The position numbers were made by a program, and so were the translations under genes. A DNA stretch of 7,278 bases, from positions 1 to 7,278 of the forward strand of contig CABKMN010000117.1 in assembly GCA_902373525.1 (NCBI GenBank), written 5' to 3'. Positions 1 through 6,326 of this stretch are shown here, one piece after another (the stretch's first letter is position 1; the number at the start of each line of letters is the position of its first letter). Under the pieces are notes generated by a model. The model did no database searches. It was not told where the DNA came from and saw nothing but the letters and a program-made list of their open reading frames with translations. The DNA comes from an uncultured Bilophila sp. Its GTDB lineage: Bacteria > Desulfobacterota > Desulfovibrionia > Desulfovibrionales > Desulfovibrionaceae.

Positions 1-42
1 GGGGAGGGGAGAAACTTTCTTCAGAAAGTTTCTCCCCTCCCC
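1..42 (-). terminator. Perfect palindromic hairpin, probable phoU-side terminator
   Basis: Bases 1-20 and 23-42 are exact reverse complements. In RNA the stem would close on a TTCA tetraloop within CTTTCTTCAGAAAG. It begins 16 bases past the phoU stop codon, as expected for the terminator of the minus-strand operon. Any U-tract on that strand would lie outside the window. On the plus strand the stem is followed by a pyrimidine-rich stretch (about 44-60), so it may also stop a gene entering from the left. A near-identical hairpin ends the window at the other side. Confidence 0.7.
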
Positions 43-58
43 CGATTTCTCTTCTTTC

Positions 59-727
59 CTATTCCTCCCGCCGGTGCTTGAGGCTGACGCCTTCGACCAT
101 GAAGTAGGCGTGCTCGGCGATGTTTTCGGCGCGGCGGCAGACGCGGTCGAGGGCACGGGTGATCAGCACGATGTGCATGGAATCCCACGGTTCGAGAAGC
201 CGGTCCCCGACGGCCTGCATGAGCTTCTGGAAAATGTTGACCATGAGCTGCGCGGTTTCGTCGTCGTAGCGGCTGACCTCAAGGGCGCTGGGCGCGTCGG
301 CGTTCTGAAAGGCGAGCAGGGCGTTGCGCAGCATTGCGCCGGTGCGGGCGCACAGCGCGCGCAGGTCCCGCTCGACGAACGCGGGCACCGGCTTTTCCGA
401 GAGCGTGACCTGCTCCGCGACGATGACGGATTCGTCCCCGATGCGTTCGAGGTCCAGCACCATGCGCACCACGCTCATGATGAACCGCAGATCGCGGGCG
501 ACGGGCTGGGTGCGGGCGAGGATGTTGAGGGTGGCCTCGTCGATCTGGTTTTCCAGATCGTCGATGTCCGTGTCGCCGTCGAGCACGGCGGCGGCCCGGG
601 GAAGATCGTGGTTGAGGACGGCGAGGGTCGCGTCGTCGAGCGCCTGCTGGGTTTTGGAACCCATGATGAGGAGCTTGGCGCGCAGGTTGTCCAGAAGCTG
701 CTGCGTATGATGTTCCTGATACGGCAT
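59..727 (-). CDS. phoU: Phosphate-specific transport system accessory protein PhoU
   Basis: This 222-residue protein is a normal length for PhoU, a cytoplasmic protein of two three-helix bundles. In known systems PhoU links the PstSCAB transporter to PhoR, keeping the kinase off when phosphate is plentiful. The two internal repeats are visible. The first carries DLERIGDES (residues 92-100, acidic E94 and D98). The second carries LDRVCRRAENIAEH (193-206). At the position matching D98 the second repeat has R198, so one acidic metal-ligand-type residue of that repeat is missing. The start is well supported: AAGGAG at 736-741 lies 8 bases before the ATG. The gene begins 37 bases after pstB ends and is the last gene of the phoB-phoR-pstB-phoU run, ending just before a hairpin. 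The call is secure from the repeats and the neighbours. Confidence 0.96.
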   Translation of the reverse strand: MPYQEHHTQQLLDNLRAKLLIMGSKTQQALDDATLAVLNHDLPRAAAVLDGDTDIDDLENQIDEATLNILARTQPVARDLRFIMSVVRMVLDLERIGDESVIVAEQVTLSEKPVPAFVERDLRALCARTGAMLRNALLAFQNADAPSALEVSRYDDETAQLMVNIFQKLMQAVGDRLLEPWDSMHIVLITRALDRVCRRAENIAEHAYFMVEGVSLKHRREE

Positions 728-764
728 GAGTGCGTCTCCTTGGCGGCGTGAGCCGGGCGTCGGC

Positions 765-1580
765 TTACCCGAACCGCCCGGTAATGTAGTCTTCGGTCTG
801 CTTGAGGGAAGGATTGGTGAAAATCTTTTCCGTCTGATCGCACTCGATGAGCTTCCCCATGTAGAAGAAGGCGGTACGGTCGGAGACGCGGGCGGCCTGC
901 TGCATGCTGTGCGTCACGATGACGATGCAGAGCTGGCTCTTGAGTTCGTGGATGCCTTCCTCGATGCGCTGGGTGGCGATGGGGTCGAGGGCGCTGGCGG
1001 GCTCGTCCATGAGCAGCACCTCCGGCTCCACGGCGAGCGCGCGGGCGATGCACAGGCGCTGCTGCTGCCCGCCGGAAAGCCCGAGGGCCGAGGTGTGCAG
1101 GCGATCCTTCACCTCGTCGAAGATGGCGGCGCGGCGGAGGCTTTCCTCCACCTTGTCCGCAATGAGCGACTCGTCCCGCTGGCCGTTCACGCGCAGCCCG
1201 TAGGCCACGTTTTCGAAAATGGTCTTGGGGAAGGGCGTGGGCTTCTGGAACACCATGCCCACGCGGCGGCGCAGGGTCACCACGTCGAAGCCCGGCGCGT
1301 TGATGTCCTCCCCGTCCAGCGTGAGCATCCCTTCGGTGCGGGTGCCGGGAATGAGGTCGTTCATGCGGTTGAGGCAGCGGAGGAACGTGCTTTTGCCGCA
1401 CCCCGAAGGGCCGATGAGGGCCGTAACCTGCTTTTCGGGAAAGCTCAGGCTGACGTCGAACAGAGCCTGCGCGCTGCCGTAGTGGAAATTGACGTTCATG
1501 GCCGCCATCTTCGGCGCGTCGGGAAGGAGGGCGGCCTGCGCCTTGCCGACGGCGGCGGGCGATTCGGTTGCTTGGGACAT
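765..1580 (-). CDS. pstB: Phosphate ABC transporter ATP-binding protein PstB
   Basis: PstB is the cytoplasmic ATPase that powers phosphate import through PstC-PstA. All ABC motifs are intact. Numbering from the upstream ATG at 1592: Walker A GPSGCGKST (61-69), Q-loop glutamine in FQKPTPFP (Q116), signature LSGGQ (172-176), Walker B VLLMDE with catalytic E197, and H-loop H228. The FQKPTPFP stretch and the LSGGQQQRLCIARALA block are typical of PstB. Two ATGs are possible. The one at 1578-1580 (271 residues) is preferred because GGAG lies 6 bases upstream. The one at 1590-1592 (275 residues) has only a weak GAGAA upstream, although its flanking 11 bases match the phoU start region. The gene sits between phoR and phoU, away from the permease genes on the other strand, which is not the common pstSCAB order. 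Confidence 0.96.
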   Translation of the reverse strand: MSQATESPAAVGKAQAALLPDAPKMAAMNVNFHYGSAQALFDVSLSFPEKQVTALIGPSGCGKSTFLRCLNRMNDLIPGTRTEGMLTLDGEDINAPGFDVVTLRRRVGMVFQKPTPFPKTIFENVAYGLRVNGQRDESLIADKVEESLRRAAIFDEVKDRLHTSALGLSGGQQQRLCIARALAVEPEVLLMDEPASALDPIATQRIEEGIHELKSQLCIVIVTHSMQQAARVSDRTAFFYMGKLIECDQTEKIFTNPSLKQTEDYITGRFG

Positions 1581-1707
1581 GGTTCTCTCCATGAGTGCGT
1601 TCTCGAAATGCGTAGGATGTCTCTTGCGAAGTCCGCGGAACAGCGCGCCGTCGCGGGCGGAGGTTTCCCGTTTCGGAGCCGGGGGAACGGCGGCTTCTCT
1701 TCCGTTG
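1581..1707 (-). other. phoR-pstB gap, no gene seen
   Basis: This is the widest spacing inside the minus-strand gene run (115 to 127 bases depending on the pstB start). I see no open frame with a ribosome site, no GTCA-type Pho-box repeat and no convincing -35/-10 pair. Only a short minus-strand hairpin possibility (AACGG at 1702-1706 with CCGTT about 11 bases on) stands out, and it lacks a U-tract. Read-through from phoR into pstB is the simplest model, but an internal promoter or a processing site cannot be excluded. Confidence 0.4.
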
Positions 1708-3519
1708 TTAGTGCCCCGGCGTTTCTTCGGCCAGCGGGAGCGTGAACTTCAGGCAGCCGCCGGGGCCGGGTTCGGCCCAGATGCGCCCGCCGTGGCGTTC
1801 GACGATGTGCTTGCAGATGGCGAGGCCGAGGCCGGTGGAGGCCGGGCTGCTGCGGTGCTTCTCCACGCGGTAGAACCGCTCGAAGACGCGGGAAATGTCC
1901 GCCTGCGGAATGCCGGGTCCTTCGTCGCGGACCGCGAACAGGGCCTCCTCCCCGCCGTCTTCCGTTTTCCGCGTTTCCCCGGAAACGGTGATGCCCGAAC
2001 CTTCCGGCGCGTAGCGGCAGGCGTTTTCGATGAGGTTGCGGAACACCTGCGCCATGAAGTGGGGATCGGCGCGCACGGTCAGTCCGGGGTCGACGGCCGT
2101 CTTCAGCGTCAGGTCGTGCGCGGCGGCCTGCGGCCGGCAGGCCGTGGTCACGTCGGAAAGGATGAGCGCGGCCTTCACCGGTTCCATTTCCATCGGCACG
2201 GCCCCGCTTTCGATGCGCGAGAGCTTGAGCAGGTCCTCCACCATCGTGCCCATGTGGCGGGCGTTGCGGAGGATGGTGTCCGCGAACCTCGCGCAGATGG
2301 TCGGGTCTTCCGCCGCCGAATCCTTGAGGGTTTCGGCGTAGCCGGTGATCGCCGTGAGCGGCGTCCGCAGTTCGTGCGAGACGTTCGCGACGAATTCCTT
2401 GCGTACCCGCATGAGCCGGGCCATTTCGCTGATGTCGTGGAAGACCGCCACCGCCAGCACGTCGTGGATGGCTTCGCGGGGCCGGATGAGCTGGACGCTC
2501 AGGACCATGTCCGGGCGCGGTTCCACCTCTATGGTCAGCAGGCGGGGCTTGTCCTGCGGCGCGGCGAGCAGCTCGTCCAGCGCCTGCTGCACTTCCGCCG
2601 CCGGGATCACCTCCACCGGGAGCCTGCCTTCCGCCCCCCGCGTCTGGGGGAACAGACGGACGAGAGCGGGGTTCACCAGCCGGATGCGGCCCTTTTCCCC
2701 GATGACCAGCACGCCTTCGTTCATCACGTCCAGAATGGTTTTGAGCTGCGCCTTGTTCTCGGCGATGGTCCGCAGATGTTCCTCGGTGCGGTCCGCCATG
2801 TCGTTGACGGCGTGCGCCAGCCTCCGAAATTCCCTGCCGGGCAGAATGTGGAGACGGCGGCGGTTGCCCCGCCCGGCGGGATCGGTGGCGATGCTTTCCA
2901 CCACCCGGATCATTTCCCGCAGGGAGCGTTCCAGATGCGTCGAAAGGGCGTAGGCGAGGATGAGGGCGATCAGGGTCGCCAGCCCGACGATGGCGAGCCA
3001 GTGGCGTTCGGAGTCGGCGATGCGCTCCTCGACGCGCTTGAGCGGCACCGCGACCCGCACGTACCCGCCCGGAAGCTCCCCGACGGCGGCGAAGGGCAGG
3101 GCGGCGTAGACGAGGTCCGTGTCCAGCGTATTGCTGTGACGGATGCTGACGCCGAACCCCTTCTTCTGGGCTTCTTCGATTTCCATCCGATCCGAATGGT
3201 TGTCGAAGCTGTTCAGGCTGAGCTGGCCGGGATTGGATTCCGCGAGGACGGTCCCGTCCGCACCGATGAAGGTGATGCGGATGTCGAGTTCCCTGCCGAT
3301 GCGGTCGAAGGCCGGAGCCAGCGCGCCGACGCCGCGTTCGGCCGCCGTTTCCATCTGCATGCGGATGAGCCCGGCCTCCCGGCGGGCGTTGCGGACGGTT
3401 TCCTCGATGCCGTCTTCCTTGATGTTCTGGCGGACGTACAGCCCCGGCAGCACCAGCGTCATGACGATGACGGCCAGAAAGCAGAGGAAGAGGCGCGTCC
3501 TGAACTTGGTGTCGTGCAT
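1708..3519 (-). CDS. phoR: Phosphate-regulon sensor histidine kinase PhoR
   Basis: This 603-residue membrane histidine kinase phosphorylates PhoB when phosphate is scarce. Domains in order: TM1 at about 10-29; an extracytoplasmic domain at about 30-172 with a PAS-like RITFIGADGTVLAES strand (81-95) and DNHSDRMEI (106-114); TM2 at about 174-194; a HAMP-like linker at about 195-250; a cytoplasmic PAS domain at about 255-365; HisKA with SHELRTP (381-387, phospho-acceptor H382); and HATPase_c with N-box NLIENA (495-500), G1 DEGPGIP (532-538), F-box RVFERFYR (544-551) and G2 STGLGLAI (561-568). It is longer than E. coli PhoR (about 430 residues), which lacks a large periplasmic domain. The layout resembles the Bacillus PhoR and WalK type. 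The start is set by AAGGAG at 3524-3529, lying within the last codons of phoB one base before the ATG-TAA junction, which suggests translational coupling. All catalytic motifs are present. Confidence 0.95.
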   Translation of the reverse strand: MHDTKFRTRLFLCFLAVIVMTLVLPGLYVRQNIKEDGIEETVRNARREAGLIRMQMETAAERGVGALAPAFDRIGRELDIRITFIGADGTVLAESNPGQLSLNSFDNHSDRMEIEEAQKKGFGVSIRHSNTLDTDLVYAALPFAAVGELPGGYVRVAVPLKRVEERIADSERHWLAIVGLATLIALILAYALSTHLERSLREMIRVVESIATDPAGRGNRRRLHILPGREFRRLAHAVNDMADRTEEHLRTIAENKAQLKTILDVMNEGVLVIGEKGRIRLVNPALVRLFPQTRGAEGRLPVEVIPAAEVQQALDELLAAPQDKPRLLTIEVEPRPDMVLSVQLIRPREAIHDVLAVAVFHDISEMARLMRVRKEFVANVSHELRTPLTAITGYAETLKDSAAEDPTICARFADTILRNARHMGTMVEDLLKLSRIESGAVPMEMEPVKAALILSDVTTACRPQAAAHDLTLKTAVDPGLTVRADPHFMAQVFRNLIENACRYAPEGSGITVSGETRKTEDGGEEALFAVRDEGPGIPQADISRVFERFYRVEKHRSSPASTGLGLAICKHIVERHGGRIWAEPGPGGCLKFTLPLAEETPGH

Positions 3520-3520
3520 G

Positions 3521-4207
3521 TTACTCCTTGCAGCGGTATCCTACGCCCCGCACGGTTTCGATGATTTCGGCCGCGTCGCCGAGCTTGTTGCGCAGGCGGC
3601 GGATGTGGGTGTCCACCGTGCGGGCGTACCCTTCGAACTGGTAGCCCCAGACGGCGGCGAGCAGTTCCTCGCGCGTACGCACGCGCCCGGCGTTGCGGAG
3701 CAGGTCTTCGATGAGGCGGAACTCGGTCGCCGTCAGTTCGACGTCCTGCCCGTGCACCGTGGCCCTGTGCGCGGCGGGATCGACGCTGACCCCGTGGCGG
3801 GACAGGACCGGGTTGCTTTCCACCATCACCTGACGGCGGAGGATGGCCCGGATGCGGAGCAGCAGTTCCCGGATGTTGAACGGCTTGACCACATAGTCGT
3901 CCGCGCCGAGCTCGAAGCCGAGGATGCGGTCCACGTCTTCGCCGCGCGCCGTCAGCATGATGATCGGGATGCGCACCGTTCCCGCGTCGCGTTCCAGTTC
4001 CCGGCAGACGGCCAGCCCGTCCATCTTGGGCAGCATGAGGTCCAGCAGGATGAGGTCCGGCTTGCGGGAGCGGGCGAGGTCCAGCCCTTCCTTGCCGTCG
4101 GCGGCCTGAATGGTGCCGTAGCCTTCCTTTTCCAGATTGTAGGCGAGCAGTTCGCGGATGTCCTGTTCGTCCTCGACGATGAGTACCGTGGCGGATTCGC
4201 TGATCAT
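3521..4207 (-). CDS. phoB: Phosphate-regulon response regulator PhoB (OmpR family)
   Basis: This is a 228-residue DNA-binding response regulator, the usual PhoB length. The receiver domain (about 7-124) has the acidic pocket E12/D13, phospho-acceptor D56 in LLDLMLP, switch threonine T86 and conserved K108 in VKPF. A linker leads to a winged-helix OmpR/PhoB domain (about 130-228). This has LTATEFRLIEDLL, the recognition-helix region with RTVDTHIRRLRNKLG, and the closing wing ETVRGVGYR. Phosphorylated PhoB activates phosphate-starvation promoters by binding tandem 11-base Pho-box repeats. A run of such repeats lies immediately upstream at 4253-4285, so autoregulation is likely. AAGGA at 4215-4219 sits 7 bases before the ATG. 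Its stop codon is one base from the phoR start. OmpR-family paralogues look alike, and the gene neighbours make the PhoB assignment firm. Confidence 0.96.
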   Translation of the reverse strand: MISESATVLIVEDEQDIRELLAYNLEKEGYGTIQAADGKEGLDLARSRKPDLILLDLMLPKMDGLAVCRELERDAGTVRIPIIMLTARGEDVDRILGFELGADDYVVKPFNIRELLLRIRAILRRQVMVESNPVLSRHGVSVDPAAHRATVHGQDVELTATEFRLIEDLLRNAGRVRTREELLAAVWGYQFEGYARTVDTHIRRLRNKLGDAAEIIETVRGVGYRCKE

Positions 4208-4240
4208 GATACGTTCCTTCTGTGGCGATCTCGGTGATTG

Positions 4241-4246
4241 GTTCTA
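4241..4246 (-). promoter_or_regulatory. Probable -10 element of the phoB promoter
   Basis: TAGAAC read on the minus strand matches four of six TATAAT bases. It lies exactly 10 bases after the last Pho-box core (CCGTCAC, 4257-4263). That is the spacing seen in the E. coli phoA promoter, where PhoB replaces -35 recognition. Transcription would start near 4234, giving a leader of about 27 bases before phoB. Confidence 0.55.
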
Positions 4247-4252
4247 GTTCCC

Positions 4253-4285
4253 GCCAGTGACGGAACCATGAAGCGATTGTGACAA
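4253..4285 (-). promoter_or_regulatory. Pho-box array (three 11-base repeats) for phoB-phoR-pstB-phoU
   Basis: On the minus strand three consecutive 11-base units read TTGTCACAATC, GCTTCATGGTT and CCGTCACTGGC. Each has a (G/T)TCA core at the same place in the unit, against the known half-site CTGTCAT plus four spacer bases. The first and third units match well, and the middle one is weaker (TTCAT). The constant 11-base step places successive PhoB monomers on one face of the helix. A -10-like hexamer follows at the standard distance. Confidence 0.75.
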
Positions 4286-4307
4286 TTCCGTGGCGGGAAA
4301 TCTTTCT

Positions 4308-4351
4308 TCGTCACGCGTGTTTCTGTTTTCCGTCATCGTTTTGACACGAAG
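4308..4351 (+). promoter_or_regulatory. Pho-box array (four 11-base units, one degenerate) for pstS
   Basis: Plus-strand units start at 4308 (TCGTCACGCGT), 4319 (GTTTCTGTTTT, degenerate), 4330 (CCGTCATCGTT) and 4341 (TTGACACGAAG). The GTCA/GACA cores at 4310, 4332 and 4343 are 22 and 11 bases apart, so they share one 11-base register. The last two units form an 18-base Pho box close to the E. coli consensus. TTGACA at 4341-4346 would also pass as a sigma-70 -35 box, but no -10 sits 16-18 bases from it, which favours the PhoB reading. Confidence 0.78.
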
Positions 4352-4357
4352 CCTTTC

Positions 4358-4363
4358 TATTTT
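4358..4363 (+). promoter_or_regulatory. Probable -10 element of the pstS promoter
   Basis: TATTTT matches four of six consensus bases. It lies exactly 10 bases (4348-4357) after the Pho box ending at 4347, the same geometry as on the phoB side. The predicted start near 4370 leaves a leader of about 67 bases ahead of pstS. Confidence 0.6.
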
Positions 4364-4372
4364 CCAGCGTGT

Positions 4373-4390
4373 CCGGGGCGGTGGTCCCGG
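4373..4390 (+). other. Small GC hairpin at the start of the pstS leader
   Basis: CCGGG (4373-4377) and CCCGG (4386-4390) are exact reverse complements around an 8-base loop, close to the predicted 5' end of the pstS transcript. Such a 5' stem can stabilise a highly expressed mRNA. It may also be chance in GC-rich DNA. Confidence 0.3.
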
Positions 4391-4436
4391 TCGGGTTACG
4401 CAGTCGTCTCAAAACGAAAAAACGGAGTTCATTCAG

Positions 4437-5258
4437 ATGAAACGCATCGTACTGGCTTCCCTTCTGGCTCTGGCCTGCTTCCTGCCCGCTCAGGCGAAGG
4501 CTGCCGACGAAATTTCGATCAACGGTTCCACCACCGTGCTGCCCATCATGCAGAAGGTGTCCGAAGCGTACATGGCCGCCAACCCCAACGTGCAGATCGC
4601 TCTTTCCGGCGGCGGTTCCGGCAACGGCATCAAGGCGCTCATCGACGGCCTGACCGACATCGCCATGTCCTCCCGCGACATCAAGGGCAGCGAAAAGGAA
4701 CTGGCCGCCAAGAAGGGCGTCAACCCCGTCCGCACCGCCGTCGCCGTCGACGCCCTCGTCCCGGTGGTCAACCCCAAGAACCCCATCGGGGAACTCAGCC
4801 TCGAACAGCTCAAGGACATCTACACCGGCACAATCACCAACTGGAAGGACGTGGGCGGCGCCGACGCCAACATCGTGGTCATCTCCCGCGACACCTCCTC
4901 CGGCACCTACGAAACGTGGGAGGAAATGGTCATGAAGAAGGCCAAGGTCATGCCCAGAGCGCTGCTTCAGGCTTCCAACGGCGCCGTGGAACAGGCCGTC
5001 GCCAAGAACCCCAACGCCATCGGCTACGTGGGCCTCGGCTACCTCGCCCCGAGCATCAAGGGCCTGCACATCGGCAAGGTCGCCGCTTCCGCCGACACCG
5101 CCCTGTCCAGACAGTGGCCCCTCAGCCGCGAACTCTATGTCTTCACCAACGGCAAACCCGCCGGAGCCGCCGGTGCCCTAGTGAAGTACCTCCTCGACCC
5201 CGCCAAGGGCCAGAAGGCCGTCAAGGAAGTCGGCTTCGTCCCGCTGGCGCACAAGTAA
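4437..5258 (+). CDS. pstS: Periplasmic phosphate-binding protein PstS
   Basis: This 273-residue substrate-binding protein captures phosphate in the periplasm and delivers it to PstC-PstA. It starts with a Sec signal peptide: basic MKR, a hydrophobic core at about 4-16, and a likely signal peptidase I cut at AKA-ADE (after residue 22). Phosphate-contact regions typical of the family are present: INGSTTVLP (28-36), SGGGSGNGIKAL (57-68), AMSSRD (76-81) and SRDTSSGTYETW (150-161). The length fits the shorter bacterial PstS subfamily of about 270 residues rather than E. coli PstS (346). The frame is open upstream of 4437, but this ATG is chosen because it gives the signal peptide and has GGAG at 4424-4427, 9 bases away. 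Codons are strongly biased to C in the third position compared with pstC and pstA, as expected for a highly expressed protein. It lies downstream of a clear Pho-box promoter. Confidence 0.96.
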   Translation: MKRIVLASLLALACFLPAQAKAADEISINGSTTVLPIMQKVSEAYMAANPNVQIALSGGGSGNGIKALIDGLTDIAMSSRDIKGSEKELAAKKGVNPVRTAVAVDALVPVVNPKNPIGELSLEQLKDIYTGTITNWKDVGGADANIVVISRDTSSGTYETWEEMVMKKAKVMPRALLQASNGAVEQAVAKNPNAIGYVGLGYLAPSIKGLHIGKVAASADTALSRQWPLSRELYVFTNGKPAGAAGALVKYLLDPAKGQKAVKEVGFVPLAHK

Positions 5259-5264
5259 CAAGAC

Positions 5265-5302
5265 GGGGGAAGGGGGCTTTTCAGGAAAGCCCCCCTTCCC
5301 CC
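5265..5302 (+). terminator. Intercistronic hairpin after pstS (attenuator or partial terminator)
   Basis: A G-rich arm (5265-5281) pairs with a C-rich arm (5286-5302), giving about 15 pairs with one bulged C. It starts six bases past the pstS stop codon. No U-tract follows. It lies between pstS and pstC, so it may limit read-through or protect the 3' end of the pstS message, giving more binding protein than permease. This expression role is known for hairpins after binding-protein genes and is inferred here. Confidence 0.6.
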
Positions 5303-5430
5303 GAATCCCCATCCTCCCAAGACGGTTGGCGTTGGGGGCGGCAGGTTGCACGGCGGTTTTCCCCTGAAGCGAGCGCATAGCGAGCGGAGCGGGGCCGAAA
5401 CGTCTTACGCATCGAGAAATCGGAGACTCC
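5303..5430 (+). other. pstS-pstC gap with an 11-base direct repeat
   Basis: I see no gene here. AGCGAGCG occurs at 5368-5375 and again at 5379-5386, a step of 11 bases, but it lacks the GTCA core of a Pho box. No clear -35/-10 pair was found. The end of the region holds the pstC ribosome site (GGAG, 5422-5425). Confidence 0.35.
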
Positions 5431-6318
5431 ATGTCCAGAGAATTGAAGGAAAAAACGATCCGGTGGCTGCTGACGGGCGTGGCCTTTGTATCGCTTCTCT
5501 CCCTTGCCTGCATCATGCTCTTCCTGTTCATGGAAGGGCTTCCGTTGTTTGCGGATTATCCCCTGTGGGACTTTCTGACGGGGAGCGCGTGGTATCCGAC
5601 CTCCGATCCGCCGGAATTCGGCATTTTTTCCCTGATCACGGGTTCGCTGGCGGTGACGGTGCTGGCCTCGTGCATCGCGGTGCCGCTCGGGATCATGACG
5701 GCGGCCTATCTGACCGAGATCGCGGCGAGCCGGACCCGGCGCATCGTCAAGCCGTTCATCGAGCTTCTGGCGGCGTTGCCCTCGGTCGTCATCGGCTTTT
5801 TCGGCATGGTCATCGTCGCGCCGTTCCTTCAGGACTGGTTTGGGGCGGACACCGGTCTGAACCTGTTCAACGCGGGGCTGATGCTGGCGTTTATGAGCGT
5901 GCCGACCATCTGCTCGGTAGCGGAGGACGCGCTGTTCGCCGTGCCCCGCACGTTGCGCGAAGCGTCCCTCGCGCTCGGCGCGACCCGCTGGGAAACGCTC
6001 GTCCGGGTGGTCATCCCGTCGGCCCTGTCCGGCATCGGCACCGCCGTGATGCTCGGCATGTCGCGGGCCATCGGTGAAACGATGGTGGTGCTCATGGTGG
6101 CGGGCGGCGCGGCCATCGTCCCGCTTTCGGTTTTTGATCCCGTGCGGCCCATGCCCGCGTCCATCGCGGCCGAAATGGCGGAAGCGCCGTTCCGAGGGGA
6201 CCACTATTTCGCTTTGTTCGCCACGGGCATCATGCTGTTCCTGTTTACCCTGACGTTCAACGTGCTGGCCTTCCGCATCGCGGAAAAGCACAAGCAAACC
6301 GGCTCTTCCGGCCTGTAG
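5431..6318 (+). CDS. pstC: Phosphate ABC transporter permease PstC
   Basis: This 295-residue inner-membrane protein is one half of the phosphate channel. Six membrane segments can be read at about 11-34, 66-93, 110-133, 145-165, 200-230 and 258-283, with a periplasmic loop at about 36-64. The cytoplasmic EAA loop that docks on PstB is EASLALGATRWETLVRVVIP (177-196). The SRAIGETM motif (211-218) matches the conserved Arg/Glu-bearing segment of PstC and PstA proteins. The region SAWYPTSDPPEFGIFSLITG (52-71) is typical of PstC rather than PstA. GGAG at 5422-5425 lies 5 bases before the ATG. The gene follows pstS after a 172-base gap with a hairpin and ends 8 bases before pstA, so pstC and pstA are co-transcribed. 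The length is close to the E. coli protein (319). Confidence 0.95.
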   Translation: MSRELKEKTIRWLLTGVAFVSLLSLACIMLFLFMEGLPLFADYPLWDFLTGSAWYPTSDPPEFGIFSLITGSLAVTVLASCIAVPLGIMTAAYLTEIAASRTRRIVKPFIELLAALPSVVIGFFGMVIVAPFLQDWFGADTGLNLFNAGLMLAFMSVPTICSVAEDALFAVPRTLREASLALGATRWETLVRVVIPSALSGIGTAVMLGMSRAIGETMVVLMVAGGAAIVPLSVFDPVRPMPASIAAEMAEAPFRGDHYFALFATGIMLFLFTLTFNVLAFRIAEKHKQTGSSGL

Positions 6319-6326
6319 GGTGCGCC

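Noticed and set aside
475..1401. Minus-strand open frame spanning the phoU-pstB junction
   Set aside because: It is out of frame with two clearly real genes and gives a low-complexity Arg/Pro/His-rich product.
726..1745. Plus-strand open frame (339 codons) opposite pstB
   Set aside because: It lies antisense to pstB, has no domain or ribosome site, and has the composition typical of a high-GC shadow.
1489..3564. Long plus-strand open frame (691 codons) opposite phoR
   Set aside because: It is a frame shadow of phoR in GC-rich DNA: the translation is rich in Arg, Gly, His and Asp with no recognisable domain, while the minus strand encodes a full histidine kinase.
4276..4286. ATTGTGACAAT palindrome, resembling a CRP/FNR-type half-site
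   Set aside because: No matching second half-site lies at the required spacing, and the sequence is fully explained as the first unit of the minus-strand Pho-box array.
4341..4346. TTGACA as a standard sigma-70 -35 box for pstS
   Set aside because: No -10-like sequence lies 16-18 bases downstream, whereas the Pho-box plus 10-base spacing leads to TATTTT at 4358.
4467..4478. Possible lipobox (LALAC) in the PstS signal peptide
   Set aside because: The -3 position is Ala and the -2 position is Leu, not the usual Leu then Ala/Ser, and a good signal peptidase I site (AKA-ADE) follows. A lipoprotein is unlikely.
5281..6297. Minus-strand open frame opposite pstC
   Set aside because: The product is charged and low in complexity, without family motifs, while the plus strand encodes an intact permease. 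The same holds for the frame at 6204-7058 opposite pstA.
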